DNA of 64,000 nucleotides, taken from positions 1-64,000 of the forward strand of contig JADJZJ010000015.1 of NCBI GenBank assembly GCA_016715765.1, given 5' to 3'. The first letter of the stretch is position 1. Every line of letters begins with the position of its first letter. This DNA is from Opitutaceae bacterium (GTDB lineage Bacteria; Verrucomicrobiota; Verrucomicrobiia; Opitutales; Opitutaceae). The notes beneath the pieces were generated by a model that had not been told where the DNA came from, did not search any database, and saw nothing but the letters and a program-made list of their open reading frames with translations. Shown here one piece after another: positions 27,202 to 36,495 of this stretch. The position numbers and the translations under genes were made by a program.

Positions 27202-27948
27202 ATGCGCGAAGTCCCTTGCGAGTTCCTCAGCGGCGGTGAAGTGGGGCCGAATCCCCGCTGGCACATGCCCCGGCACAGTCATCGGGTGCACGAACTCATC
27301 GTCGTCCTGAGCGGCGCGATGCTGCTGGAAACGGACGAGGAGACCGTGCGGGCCGGTCCCGGGGACCTGCTCTTTTACCGGGCGGGCAATCCCCACAAGG
27401 AGACCTCGGATCCGAGGGAGCCGGTCAACACCTACTTTATCTCCTTCAATGCCCCGCACATGACAGTGGCGGATTTCACCCTGCGCATGCGCGATGCCGA
27501 TGCCCGGGTGCGGCAGATGGTGACCTGGCTGGTGCGCGACCACCGGGCGGGGGTGGGGGCCGGGCAGCTCAAGCCCCTCTTGCAGGCGCTGTTGATGGAA
27601 GTGCGCCGTCTCCGCACGTCGCCATCGGATCCATGGCTGGACGACCTGCGCCGGCACATGCAGCAGAACCTGACGCGCACGGTGTACTTGGACGATCTTG
27701 CCCGGCGCTCGCGCATGAGCAAATTTGCCTTCGTGCGGAAATTCAAGCGGCTCAGCGGCCGCACGCCCATGCGGGAGCTGCAGTGGATGCGCCTGAACCA
27801 GGCCCGGGCGATGATGCTCGCCTCCGCGTTGCCCGTGAAGGCCATCGCCCCGGCGGTGGGATTGAACGACGAGTATCAGCTCTCGAAGCTGTTTCGCCGG
27901 CATTTCAACCTGTCGCCGCGGGAGATGCGGGCGCGGGTCGGGTTGTAG
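27202..27948 (+). CDS. AraC-family transcriptional regulator
   Basis: A 248-residue one-component regulator. The N-terminal cupin domain (HMPRHSHRVHELIVVLSG, GDLLFYRAGNPHKE) should bind a sugar. The C-terminal 100 residues carry two helix-turn-helix motifs (YLDDLARRSRMSKFAFVRKF and VKAIAPAVGLNDEYQLSKLF). It is divergent from the Gfo/FG-GAP/isomerase operon and is its likely regulator. I use the ATG at 27202; a start at 27166 adds 12 residues. The stop codon TAG at 27946-27948 lies within the GTAG head of a REP element. Confidence 0.88.
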   Translation: MREVPCEFLSGGEVGPNPRWHMPRHSHRVHELIVVLSGAMLLETDEETVRAGPGDLLFYRAGNPHKETSDPREPVNTYFISFNAPHMTVADFTLRMRDADARVRQMVTWLVRDHRAGVGAGQLKPLLQALLMEVRRLRTSPSDPWLDDLRRHMQQNLTRTVYLDDLARRSRMSKFAFVRKFKRLSGRTPMRELQWMRLNQARAMMLASALPVKAIAPAVGLNDEYQLSKLFRRHFNLSPREMRARVGL

Positions 27949-27975
27949 GGCGGGGACTCCGACGGCCCACGCCTT
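27944..27975 (+). repeat. Solitary GTAG REP arm
   Basis: GTAGGGCGGGGACTCCG begins at 27944 and supplies the TAG stop codon of the AraC gene. I find no matching inverted arm of the same stem nearby; a weak GGTTTCGGAGCCGCC at 28017-28031 may be its remnant. Confidence 0.6.
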
Positions 27976-27985
27976 CGGGGGATTA

Positions 27986-28860
27986 TCAACAGACCTCAAC
28001 CGGGGAAGGACAGACGGGTTTCGGAGCCGCCGGCGGGCGAGGAGCTTGCAACCAGCGATCCCCTGTTGCCAGTAGCCCCGCTTTGATTGCCGACAGGCCT
28101 TTGTAGACGGCCAGGTCTTCCGGCATGGTGGTCATGGCACGCTGGAACCTGGCTTGAGCTGCGGATCGGCGAGGATGGTCGCCAAAGGAATCACGCGGAG
28201 ACGGATGCCGAACAGGATGCCGCCGGTCACCGGCAACGCCGCCAGAATCTGGTCCTCGATGCGGAGCCAGATGCGGGAGAGGTCCACCGGGAGACCGAGG
28301 CGGGGACGATGCAGGGCGGGATGCATGTTGCGCTCGGGCGTGGCGGCGAGTCCCCAGTTGGCGCGTTCGTAGGCGGTGCCGGGACGCAGCCGGGTGAGAA
28401 ATTGACTGATGGTGGCGCCGAGGCTCGCGTTGAGCTTGGGCACGATCTGGTGGATTTCGTCGAGCGAAAGACCGATTTTCTCCGCCGGCACCCAGGAGGA
28501 CGGAAAGCAGACCACGGCCGCCTGCAACCGGAAGGTGCTGTCGGGCTCACGGGAAAGAAGCATGAAATCGGGCGCGATGGCGCGACCGAGGGAGAGCAAC
28601 CGCTGCTCGGGAGCGGCTGATGGAGGCAACGAAAGCGAGGGTGACCAGGTGGCGGCCCAGGATTCGGTTTCGGCCAGCAAAGGTTCCGCCGCGGCGGTCA
28701 GGGCGGCGTAGCAGGCGGGATCAGAGTCGAGCCAGTGGCGGCGTTCGGCCAAAGCCTCGGGATCGGATTCGCGAAAAAAGTCGGTGAGGTTTCCCTTCCG
28801 CAGGGTCAGGTGAAAACGATAGTCTTCGTCAGGGAAGAGCTCGGTCAGCGGGAGGGGCAT
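27986..28860 (-). CDS. Heme-dependent oxidative N-demethylase-like protein (DUF3445), frameshifted near the C-terminus
   Basis: The N-terminal 235 residues match the DUF3445/HDOD type: FRLTLRKG-like start (YRFHLTLRKGNLTDF), SWAATWSPSLSLPPSA, a central DFMLL segment, and NWGLAATPERNMHP. The open frame ends early at 28132, but in the adjacent frame, starting near 28150, the sequence continues FQRAMTTMPEDLAVYKGL, whose YKGL ending is typical of the family, to a TGA at 27986-27988. A single-base shift at about 28140-28160 restores a protein of about 290 residues. The family binds heme and removes N-methyl groups oxidatively. Substrate and partner are unknown. Confidence 0.7.
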
Positions 28861-28895
28861 CGGGAGAGGGCGGGGTGGGAGTATCTGAAGCCTTG

Positions 28896-28960
28896 GTAGG
28901 GCAGGTTTTTGCCTGCCCAGCGCTCAACACGAACGCTCAGGCGGGTCAGAGACCCGCCCA
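28896..28960. repeat. Two GTAG-type REP arms (CAGGTTTTTGCCTG and GGGTCAGAGACCC)
   Basis: GTAGGGCAGGTTTTTGCC begins at 28896, and a second hairpin, GGCGGGTCAGAGACCCGCC, ends near 28960. These are stem variants of the element at 8747-8826. Confidence 0.55.
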
Positions 28961-29082
28961 TCCGGGCCTTCGCGTGATTTTCACGCTTCAAACCCCGCCC
29001 CGCACCAGCTTCGGCGGGGTTGGCATCCTGCGGGCTGATCGCGGCCACCTCGGCTTCCGTGGTGCTGTCTGTCGTGTGTGCC

Positions 29083-29580
29083 GGGGGGGGGGGGGGCGGG
29101 AAGGGGGGGGGGGGGGGGGGGCGCAGACCCGGGCGCACGGCAGCTTCGTGGGGCCAGCTGAGGACCGCGCCCCGAGGTCTCGAGACGCGGCGTCCACGGT
29201 TCACGCCTTGTGCCGCGCCGCCGCCCGGGGGGGGAAGGGGGGGGGGGTGCGGTGGCCCCGGGCCTTCCCCAAAACCGCCCCGCGGCCGCCGCCCGCCCCC
29301 GGGGGGGGGGGGGGGGGGGCCGCCCGGAAGTCCCCGCTCCGGGCGGGGGGGAAAACCGACCCCGGGGGGGGGGGGGGAGAGGGGGTTTTGGGGTTTCCCC
29401 TTCCCGGGGCCCCGGCCGCCCCCCCCCCGGGAGGGGGGGGGGGCGGAACACCGCCGGGGCGGGGCGGCGGGGCCGGCGGGCCGAAGGGGGCGCCCCCGGG
29501 AAAAAACCGGGGGGGGCCCGGGGCGGCGGGGGGGGGGCCCCCGGGGGCCCCCGGGGGGGGGGGGGGGGGGGGTGGGCGGC
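29083..29580. other. Low-complexity G-tract, probably an assembly fault
   Basis: About 500 bases of interrupted G homopolymers (runs to about 20) with sporadic C, A and T. A short normal-looking stretch at about 29126-29218 is embedded. The flank at 28980-29080 (minus strand) reads TTDSTTEAEVAAISPQDANP and may be the end of a lost gene. A lone repeat arm (CATCGCCTGCAAGCAGGC) follows at about 29606-29630. I take the region as low-quality or collapsed sequence. Confidence 0.8.
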
Positions 29581-29722
29581 CAAGGTCCGGCCCTGCATTC
29601 CAAGCCATCGCCTGCAAGCAGGCTCCTGCCTCGAAGAAAAGCCGGAACTGTTCAATACAACGCGCCCCAATGGTTGAGATTGAATGCTGCCCGCCATCGC
29701 GCAAAAGTCGCCAAACTTCCCC

Positions 29723-30775
29723 ATGAATACCCGCGCTTTCGGCAACCTGCCCACCGGAGAAAACATCGAGGTCCATACCCTCGCCAATGCCGCCGGCGCC
29801 ACTGTGGAGATCCTGACCTACGGTGCCATCATCCGCTCGATTCGCGTCCCCGATCGCATCGGCCAGCTCGCTGATGTCGTGCTCGGTTTTGATAGTCTCG
29901 CCGGCTATGTCGGCCCGCATCCGTACTTTGGCGCGATCGTCGGCCGCATCGCGGGCCGGGTCACCGGCGGACGACTGCAGGTCGAAGGGCGCACCTATCC
30001 CCTGGTCTGCAACAACGGAGCCAACCACATCCACGGTGGCATCGTGGGTCTCGACAAGCGGGTGTGGTCCGCGCAACCGGCCAGGCGCGCCGACGGCGCC
30101 GAATCGGTGCGCCTGACCTACCGCAGCCCCGATGGCGAGGAAGGGTATCCCGGCAATCTCGACATCGCGGTCACCTACACGCTCACGGCCGAGTCCGCGC
30201 TCATCGTCGAAACCGAGGCGACCGCCGATCAGGTGACGCCGCTCAGCCTGGCCCAGCATTCATATTTCAATCTCGCCGGCGAGGGCAGCGGGCCCGTGAC
30301 CGGCCATGTGGTCGAGATTCACGCCGAACGTTTCATGGGGGCGGTTGATGACGGCTTCACACTGTCGGGACGCGCCGACCCCGTGGCCGGCAGCGGCAAC
30401 GATTTCAACCAGCCCCGCCAACTGGGTCCGGCGCTACCCGGACTCTTCCGTGCGCATGGCCCGCTCTACCTGCTGCGCGCGCCGGGTGAGGCCCAACCGG
30501 CCAAGCCGGTCTTCACGGCCCGCATCGTCGAACCCGGGTCCGGCCGCCGGATGGAAGTGTTTACCAACGAACCCTGTCTGCAGTTCTACACCGGCATGGC
30601 TCTGGACGGAAAACAGACCGGCAAGTCCGGCCGCGCCTACGGTCCGCATGCGGGCCTGTGCCTCGAATGCCAGGGCTATCCCGACGGCGCGAGCAGACCA
30701 GAGTTTGGCGATATCCTTGTCCGGCCCGGACAGCCCCAGCGCCGGACCACGATCTACGCATTCGGCACGTTTTGA
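29723..30775 (+). CDS. galM: Aldose 1-epimerase (mutarotase)
   Basis: A 350-residue GalM-type enzyme that interconverts alpha and beta anomers of aldohexoses in the cytoplasm. Family motifs are GRIAGRVTGGRL, NNGANHIHGG (substrate His), LSLAQHSYFNL (catalytic His) and LCLECQGYPD with the conserved Glu. I chose the ATG at 29723 (MNTRAFGNLPTGENIE), where the fold begins. The stop is followed by a REP pair. The region before it is the G-tract, so its promoter may be missing from the assembly. Confidence 0.93.
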   Translation: MNTRAFGNLPTGENIEVHTLANAAGATVEILTYGAIIRSIRVPDRIGQLADVVLGFDSLAGYVGPHPYFGAIVGRIAGRVTGGRLQVEGRTYPLVCNNGANHIHGGIVGLDKRVWSAQPARRADGAESVRLTYRSPDGEEGYPGNLDIAVTYTLTAESALIVETEATADQVTPLSLAQHSYFNLAGEGSGPVTGHVVEIHAERFMGAVDDGFTLSGRADPVAGSGNDFNQPRQLGPALPGLFRAHGPLYLLRAPGEAQPAKPVFTARIVEPGSGRRMEVFTNEPCLQFYTGMALDGKQTGKSGRAYGPHAGLCLECQGYPDGASRPEFGDILVRPGQPQRRTTIYAFGTF

Positions 30776-30788
30776 AGGCGATCAACCG

Positions 30789-30861
30789 GTAGCTACGAGC
30801 GTGAGCGAGTGGATGGCTCGCTTCTTACACCGAACCTCCACTCGCTCACGCTCGTAGCTAC
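30789..30861. repeat. GTAG REP pair (CTACGAGCGTGAGCGAG stem)
   Basis: GTAGCTACGAGCGTGAGC at 30789 and its inverted copy ending GTAGCTAC at about 30861, between convergent genes. The left end is itself palindromic (GTAGCTAC). Confidence 0.75.
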
Positions 30862-30916
30862 CTTGCTTGAAGAGCCATCACTTCCGTTCGCGAATCTTCG
30901 CGTTCTTCGCGGTTAA

Positions 30917-31803
30917 TCAGACCGACTGCAAAAAATCCCTCGCAGCAAGAAACCCGCGCTTTTCGCCGTCGACGGTGCCGTTGAAATCGACGTCCTCCAG
31001 TTCGATGGAGACGTAGCCCTTGTAGCCAGCGTCCTTCAGGACCGTCAGCAGGGGGTCCAGGGTGCGCAACCCCGGCCCGGGATCGTGTACCGCCAGAACC
31101 AGCCGCCCCATGGATACGGCTGGTCGAGGAAACCCGCCTGCTCGGTGCCGTGGTCGTAGAGCCGCTCGGCATCAATGAGCGTGTCCTTGCCGTGCACATG
31201 CACGACTTGCGGGGCGAATTCGCGGATGAAGCGCAGGGGATCGATTCCCATGCGCAGCAGGTGGGAGGGATCGAAGTTGATGCCATAGTTCGGGCAATTC
31301 ATCTCCTTCAGGAATGCGCGGTACGACTCGGGCGTGCAGCAGTGCGCATTGCAACCCGGCCAACCCTCGATGGCGACGCGCAGGCCGGTGCGCTGCAGCG
31401 AGTCGCGCAAGGCGCCGTAGGATTCCACCATGTAGCCGAAGGTCTCGCGCCGGGGGAGGTTCACATCCTCGGCGAGCATCACCACGAAGAGAATGCGCAC
31501 CCCCGCCGCCGCACTCGTGCGGATGACCTGCTCGGCTTGCGCGACCGTGGCGCTGCGCTTGCCCGCATCGGCGGACAGCATGCCGCTCCATTCGCGACCG
31601 AAGAGATCAACCGTGCCCACCGGCACTCCGGCGGACTGCCACGCGCTCACGTCGTTCACTTGCGTCGCGGGGAGGTCCACACAACCGAATCCGTTGGACC
31701 GGGCCCAGTCGGCGGTTTCCTTGATGGGCAGTTTCGTGAAAGGCCCGGTGAGACGCAGGCCGATGGGAAAACCGCCGGTGGAGGTGTTGGCAGGAGAGGA
31801 CAT
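30917..31803 (-). CDS. TIM-barrel sugar isomerase/epimerase, frameshifted
   Basis: A protein of about 295 residues of the xylose isomerase-like superfamily. The first 240 residues (start ATG 31803) hold RVAIEGWPGCNAH with the metal-ligand Glu, GINFDPSHLLRMG with the Asp, and VVHVHGKDT with the His. The final part, GLRTLDPLLTVLKDAGYKGYVSIELED, contains the last metal-ligand Glu but lies in another frame; the change is near 31075. One base error explains it, and all ligands are present. It is a paralogue of the 24133-24966 gene, with a distinct sequence. Confidence 0.82.
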
Positions 31804-31925
31804 GGAGGGAGAAAGGAGACCTGAAACTTGAGACCTGAGACCTGAGTTTGCGAGGCTGTGTTAGGTGTTAGGATTTGGGATTTTCGTTCTGTCCGGCCCT
31901 AAGTCTTGGCAGGTTGATGACAGGT

Positions 31926-32033
31926 GTAGGGCGGGGTCTCCGAACCCCGCCAAGCGAATGTCTCTAGTTATCGAGGCGGGGTTCGGAGACCCCGCCCTAC
32001 AACCCAAGCCGCGCCCGCGAGCGGGCTGCCTAC
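31926..32033. repeat. GTAG REP pair plus an extra single arm
   Basis: GTAGGGCGGGGTCTCC at 31926 with its inverted copy ending in CTAC at 31997-32000. A further arm, GCGCCCGCGAGCGGGCTGCC followed by TAC, ends at 32033 (same stem as the nested element at 24023-24093). A short direct repeat, GAGACCTGA in about four units, lies at 31816-31845. Confidence 0.8.
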
Positions 32034-32039
32034 AAACAT

Positions 32040-33353
32040 CTACCTGACTTCATCCGCGTGCTCGGCTACTTTGCGGTAGGCTTGGGCGTGGGCCTTGATG
32101 ATCGCGGGGCGGTCGTGCTTGAACCACGGGATGGAGTAGGCGATCTCCCGGATGCTTTCCGCGACGGGGAGGGAACCCGGGCCCTGGCGGACGTCGCGCT
32201 GACCGAAGGAGATCATGGTCGGCTTCCCCATGTTGAAGAGGTCGGCCTCATGGAAGACGGCATGGGTGTGCAGCGGCATGTTGGCGCCCGGCGAGCAGCC
32301 GCCGAAGCCTTCCGCCCGCACGGCCGCGCAGAACTTCTCGCAGGAGAGGCCGCCGAGTTCCTCAGCCCGGTAAAGGCCCCTGGCGGCGTACCAGCCGCCC
32401 ATGGTGGATTTGCTGTTCGCCGGCGGGCGGTGCGCCTTGAGGCCGGGCACGCCGTCGAGCAGGTCCCAGAACCGGTTCATCGCCGCCTGGATCTCCGCCA
32501 TCCGCCTGTCGTAGTGCTTCAACTGCTCGCGACCCATGGCGGAGCAGGTCTGGTTCATGCGATGCTTGTAGCCGCCGAGGGGCAGGCCGGCGAATTTGTT
32601 GAGCGCGGGATTGAAGATGCTGCGGTCAACCGCGTTGAAATTGCTCGGCAGGCCGGTCCGCTCGTAGTGTCCGTACGCCACGCAGCGTTCGTAGAGGTCG
32701 CGGTTATTCGTCACCATGATTCCGGCCTCGCCGATCGCGAGGCTTTTGCCAGCCATGAGGCTCATGGCGCCGATGTCGCCCATGGTCCCGAGCATTTTGC
32801 CCTTATAACGACCGCCGTGGGCATGGGACACGTCCTCGATGACTTTCAGCTTATGCTTCCGCGCGATCTTCATGATCGGGTCCATGTCGCAGGGGTAGCC
32901 GCAGTAATGTACTACCATGATGACCTTGGTCCGCGGTCCGATGCGGTGTTCGATGTCCTTTGGATCGATGCACAGCGTGTCCGGCAGGATTTCGGCGAAG
33001 TTGACCGCGGCACCGAGGGTGAGGGCGGCCGTGCAACTCGCCCAGTAGGTGACACTCGGGCAGATCATCTCGTCGCCTGCGCCCAGGCCGCAGGCCCACA
33101 TCGCGGCGCGCAGGCTCTCGGTGCCGTTGCAGTAGCCGAGGGCGAATTTCATGCCCATCCAGTCGGCGTACTCCTTTTCGAAATGCTTCGTGATATCCGT
33201 GCCGCTCATCGCGCCGCGCCGGAGCACGTCCAGCACCGCGTTCTCGTCCGCCTTGGTCACGATCGGCCATTTGAAGATGTCCCCCGCATCCTTGGTGAGG
33301 GCCTTGGGGCCGCCGTTGATCGCAAGCGTGGGCTTTTTGGGCTGGGGCTTCAT
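32040..33353 (-). CDS. DegT/DnrJ/EryC1/StrS-family aminotransferase
   Basis: A 437-residue PLP-dependent enzyme of the sugar aminotransferase/dehydratase family. Features include ALGYCNGTESLRAAMWA near the N-terminus, VIEDVSHAHGGRYKGK (Asp and His of the PLP pocket) and MSLMAGKSLAIGEAG with the Lys that forms the internal aldimine. The ATG at 33353 (MKPQPKKPTLAINGG) is preferred because the upstream frame enters a CACGGAT-type repeat. It may transaminate a keto sugar made by the neighbouring oxidoreductases; this is inferred from position only. Confidence 0.9.
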   Translation of the reverse strand: MKPQPKKPTLAINGGPKALTKDAGDIFKWPIVTKADENAVLDVLRRGAMSGTDITKHFEKEYADWMGMKFALGYCNGTESLRAAMWACGLGAGDEMICPSVTYWASCTAALTLGAAVNFAEILPDTLCIDPKDIEHRIGPRTKVIMVVHYCGYPCDMDPIMKIARKHKLKVIEDVSHAHGGRYKGKMLGTMGDIGAMSLMAGKSLAIGEAGIMVTNNRDLYERCVAYGHYERTGLPSNFNAVDRSIFNPALNKFAGLPLGGYKHRMNQTCSAMGREQLKHYDRRMAEIQAAMNRFWDLLDGVPGLKAHRPPANSKSTMGGWYAARGLYRAEELGGLSCEKFCAAVRAEGFGGCSPGANMPLHTHAVFHEADLFNMGKPTMISFGQRDVRQGPGSLPVAESIREIAYSIPWFKHDRPAIIKAHAQAYRKVAEHADEVR

Positions 33354-33374
33354 GGAATGGAAATGGCTCAGAGG

Positions 33375-33407
33375 TTTAACCACGGATTACACGGATGGCA
33401 CGGATTA
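33375..33407. repeat. CCACGGATTACACGGAT interspersed repeat
   Basis: CCACGGATTACACGGATGG followed by CACGGATTA. Related arms occur at about 54427-54460, 50442-50531 and 58028-58250. It sits between the aminotransferase start and the end of nuoN. Confidence 0.6.
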
Positions 33408-33409
33408 AT

Positions 33410-34969
33410 TCAAAGGAGCAGGGAAGCCAAGGAACAATTCATCTCACGGAGGGGAACAGAGGAGCTGAAGGTTACCACAAGATGTAGGCGGGCCGAACCC
33501 GCCCAGAATGCAGGGTCTCGTTCCCCTAACTTCCTCTGGGATAGGTTTGATGTTGTCGAGGGCGGGTGCATCCCAAGGTGGCTCGAACTCGCGGCCGGCA
33601 ACGAACTACCGATGGCGTCCACCACGGTGGCGGGCATGACGCCCAGGGCGGTGATGAGGATCATGAGCACGATGCAAAGGCCGGCGATGACCGGGGACAG
33701 CTTGATGGGCGCGGGTTCGCCGTTGGTCTCGCCGAAGAAGGTTTCGCGGATGATGCGCAGATAGTAATAAATCGCCACGGCGGTGTTGAGCACGGTGATC
33801 ACCACGAGGGCGGTGTGGCCGCGGGCAAAGGCGGCGGTGAGGAGGCTCAGCTTACCCATGAAGCCCACGAAGGGCGGGATGCCGGCGAGGGCGAAGATGC
33901 CGATGAGCAGGGTGAGCGCGAGCAGCGGGGCGCGGCGGTGGAGGCCGGCGAGCTCGGTGATGGCGACGTTGGTGCCGTCGCGGGAGACCTGGCAGATGAC
34001 GACGAAGCAGGCCAGGACCATGATCATGTAGCCGGTGATGTAGTAGAGCGCGGCGGTGAAGCCGGCGCCGTCGAGGGCGACGAAGCCGACGAGGGCGTAG
34101 CCGGCGTGGGCGATGCCGGAGAAGCCGAGCAGGCGCTTCAGGTCGGTCTGCACGAGGGCGATCAGGTTGCCGTAGACCATGGAGGCGACCGCCAGAGGCA
34201 GGTGAGCAGCATCGCAATGGTTGGTGACTCGGGCGAGGCGAGGGAGACGAAGCGCACGAGCACGGCGACGGCGGCGACCTTCGGCAGCGAGGCGATCAGG
34301 CTGGTGGTTTCGTTGGAGGCGCCCTGGTAGACGTCCGGGGTCCAGAAATGGAAGGGGAAGATGGCGAGCTTGTAGAGCAGCCCGGCAAAGGTCAGGGCGA
34401 GGCCGGTGATTGCCAGCGGGGAACCGAGGAGGGGCGGCAGCTTCTCCATGATGACCGGCAGCGAGGTCGAGCCGGTGAGGCCGAAGAGGTAGCCGAGGCC
34501 GAAGAGCATCATGCCGTTGGCGGCGACGCCGAACATGATGTACTTCACCGCCGACTCCATCTGGCTGCGCTGACCGCCCCGCTCGCGGCGCATGGGCACC
34601 AGCAGGTAGAGCGGGAAGGAGGAGAGCTCCAGGGCGACGAATAGGGTGATGACATCGACGCTGCTCACGAGGAGGACGAGGCCGGTGACGCTCAGGGAGA
34701 GGAACAGGTAATACTCCGACCGGGCCTCGGTGCGGATGTCGCGGAGCCCGCCGCTGAGCAGGGCGATGCAGAGATAGCCGAATGCGACGATGACCTTGAG
34801 CAACTGGGAGAAGCGGTCGACGCGGTAGGCGCCGTCGAAGAGCAGGGCCTCGCTGGCCGAGGCGAACAGCGCGGCGAGGAGCACGGCGATGGCGGTGCCG
34901 ATGCTCAGGCCGCGGGGGCCGAGCCGTGCCGAGCGTGAGCACAAACAGCCCCAGCGCACCGGCGAGCAT
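33410..34969 (-). CDS. nuoN: NADH-quinone oxidoreductase subunit N, operon 1, frameshifted
   Basis: Membrane antiporter-like subunit of complex I (proton channel, about 14 helices). It begins at the ATG of 34969, sharing one base with the nuoM stop (TGATG), and has MLAGALGLFVLTLG. The middle part (frame change near 34925) contains VALELSSFPLYLLVPM with the TM5 Glu and AGLLYKLAIFPFHFWTPDV with the TM7 Lys. After a second change near 34205 it reads LVQTDLKRLLGFSGIAHAG and ALAGIPPFVGFMGK. The last 50 residues read through a REP arm (GTAG at 33484) and are probably not native; the true stop may have been lost by another base error. Last gene of operon 1. Confidence 0.85.
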   Translation of the reverse strand: MLAGALGLFVLTLGTARPPRPEHRHRHRRAPRRAVRLGQRGPALRRRLPRRPLLPVAQGHRRIRLSLHRPAQRRAPRHPHRGPVGVLPVPLPERHRPRPPREQRRCHHPIRRPGALLLPALPAGAHAPRAGRSAQPDGVGGEVHHVRRRRQRHDALRPRLPLRPHRLDLAAGHHGEAAAPPRFPAGNHRPRPDLCRAALQARHLPLPFLDPGRLPGRLQRNHQPDRLAAEGRRRRRARALRLPRLARVTNHCDAAHLPLAVASMVYGNLIALVQTDLKRLLGFSGIAHAGYALVGFVALDGAGFTAALYYITGYMIMVLACFVVICQVSRDGTNVAITELAGLHRRAPLLALTLLIGIFALAGIPPFVGFMGKLSLLTAAFARGHTALVVITVLNTAVAIYYYLRIIRETFFGETNGEPAPIKLSPVIAGLCIVLMILITALGVMPATVVDAIGSSLPAASSSHLGMHPPSTTSNLSQRKLGERDPAFWAGSARLHLVVTFSSSVPLREMNCSLASLLL

Positions 34970-36472
34970 CACCAGTTCAGGGAGGAAAGCAAGGGAGGCA
35001 GGCTGGGGCAGGCCGGGTTGGCCTGCTGGACGAGGTGGAGCACGCTGGCGTGCATGATGCGAATGAAGGGCTGGGGCTGGAGGCCGATCCAGAAGATGAA
35101 GACCACGAGCGGGGCGAACATCACGAATTCGCGGAAGTTGAGATCCTTGAGTCCGGTGTGATCCGGGTTCTTGGTGCCGCCCCAGGCGAGCTTCTGCACC
35201 ATGCGGAGATTGTAGGCGGCGGCGGCCACGATGCCGGGGATCGTGCAGGCGATCATGAGCTTCGAGACCTTGAAGCCGCCGGCCAGCACGAGGAATTCGC
35301 CGATGAAGCTGTTGGTGCCGGGGAAGGCGAGCGAGGAGAGGCAGAACAGGCCGAACATGAACGAGAACACCGGCATGAACATGCCGATGCCGGCGGCGGC
35401 GGCGAGGTCGCGGGTATGGAGCCGCTCATAGATGAGGCCGACAACCAGATGAACAAGCGCGCCGGTGGTGATGCCGTGGTTGAGCATCACCAGCGCGGCG
35501 CCCTCCAGGCCGGCGGGGTTGAGGGCGAAGATGCCGAGGGTGGCGAAGCCCATGTGACTCACGCTGGAGTAGGCGACGAGCTTCTTGAGGTCGGTCTGCG
35601 CGAGGGCGGCGAAGCCGCCGTAGATGATGGCCACGACCGAGAGCCACATCACGTACGGGGCAAAGGTGTGCACGGCGTGCGGCGTGATCGGCAGGGCGAA
35701 GCGCAGGAAGCCGTAGGTGCCCATCTTGAGGAGCACGCTGGCCAGGAGCACGCTGCCGGCGGTGGGCGCCTCGACGTGCGCGGCCGGCAACCACGTGTGG
35801 AACGGGAACATCGGCACCTTGATCGCGAAGGAGAGGAAGAACGCGGCGAAGACCCAGGCCTGGAAACCCGAGTGAGCGGCGCCCCATCATCCCCAGGAGG
35901 CTGAAGCTGCCGGTCTTGAGGCGCAGGGCGATGATCGCCACCAGCAGGAACACGGAGCCCGCCATCGTGTAGATGAAGAACTTGAGCGAGGCGTAGACCT
36001 TGCGCGGGCCGCCCCAGACGCCGATCAGCAGCGCCATCGGGATCAGCATCGCCTCCCAGAAGACGAAGAAGAGCACGAGGTCGAGCGCGCAGAACACGCC
36101 GACCATCGCCGTCTCCATCACCAGCAAGGCGATCATGAACTCCTGCACGCGCGCCTTGATGTAGCGCCACGAGGCCAGCACGCACAGCGGCATGATCAGC
36201 GTGGTCAGCAGCACCATCAGCAGGCTGATGCCGTCCATGCCCACCGTGTAGTCGATCCTGGCCGGGATCCACGGCGTGTGCTCGCGAACTGGAAGCCGGC
36301 GGTGGCGGGGTCGAAGCGCGGCAGGAGCAGGAGCGAGAACAGCGCGACGGCGGAGGAGAAGAGGAGCGTCCACCAGCGGACCAGCCGCTCGTCCCGCAGC
36401 AGCAGGAGGACGGCGACAGCCGCCAGCGGGCTGAAGATCAGCACGCTGAGGGGGGCGGGCGGGGAGAGGCAT
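34969..36472 (-). CDS. nuoM: NADH-quinone oxidoreductase subunit M, operon 1, frameshifted
   Basis: An antiporter-like proton channel of the complex I membrane arm. Restored by three single-base changes (near 36455, 36285 and 35880), it would be about 500 residues. The N-terminus is MPLPA..LSVLIFSPLAAVAVLL; then FWEAMLIPMALLIG with the TM5 Glu; FAIKVPMFPFHTWLPAAH with the TM7 Lys; LKKLVAYSSVSHMGF and AFPGTNSFIGEFLVL with later conserved residues. All key residues survive the shifts. It follows the MrpD-type gene with a short gap and overlaps nuoN by one base. Confidence 0.88.
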
Positions 36473-36495
36473 CAGCGAGAAAGACGAAGGCAGGA

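Noticed and set aside
29083..29580. G-quadruplex array, telomere-like or regulatory G-tract
   Set aside because: Irregular run lengths, random single-base interruptions and loss of neighbouring gene ends fit poor base calling or gap filling better than a biological repeat. The tract at 42341-42460 has the same look in a place where genes are expected.
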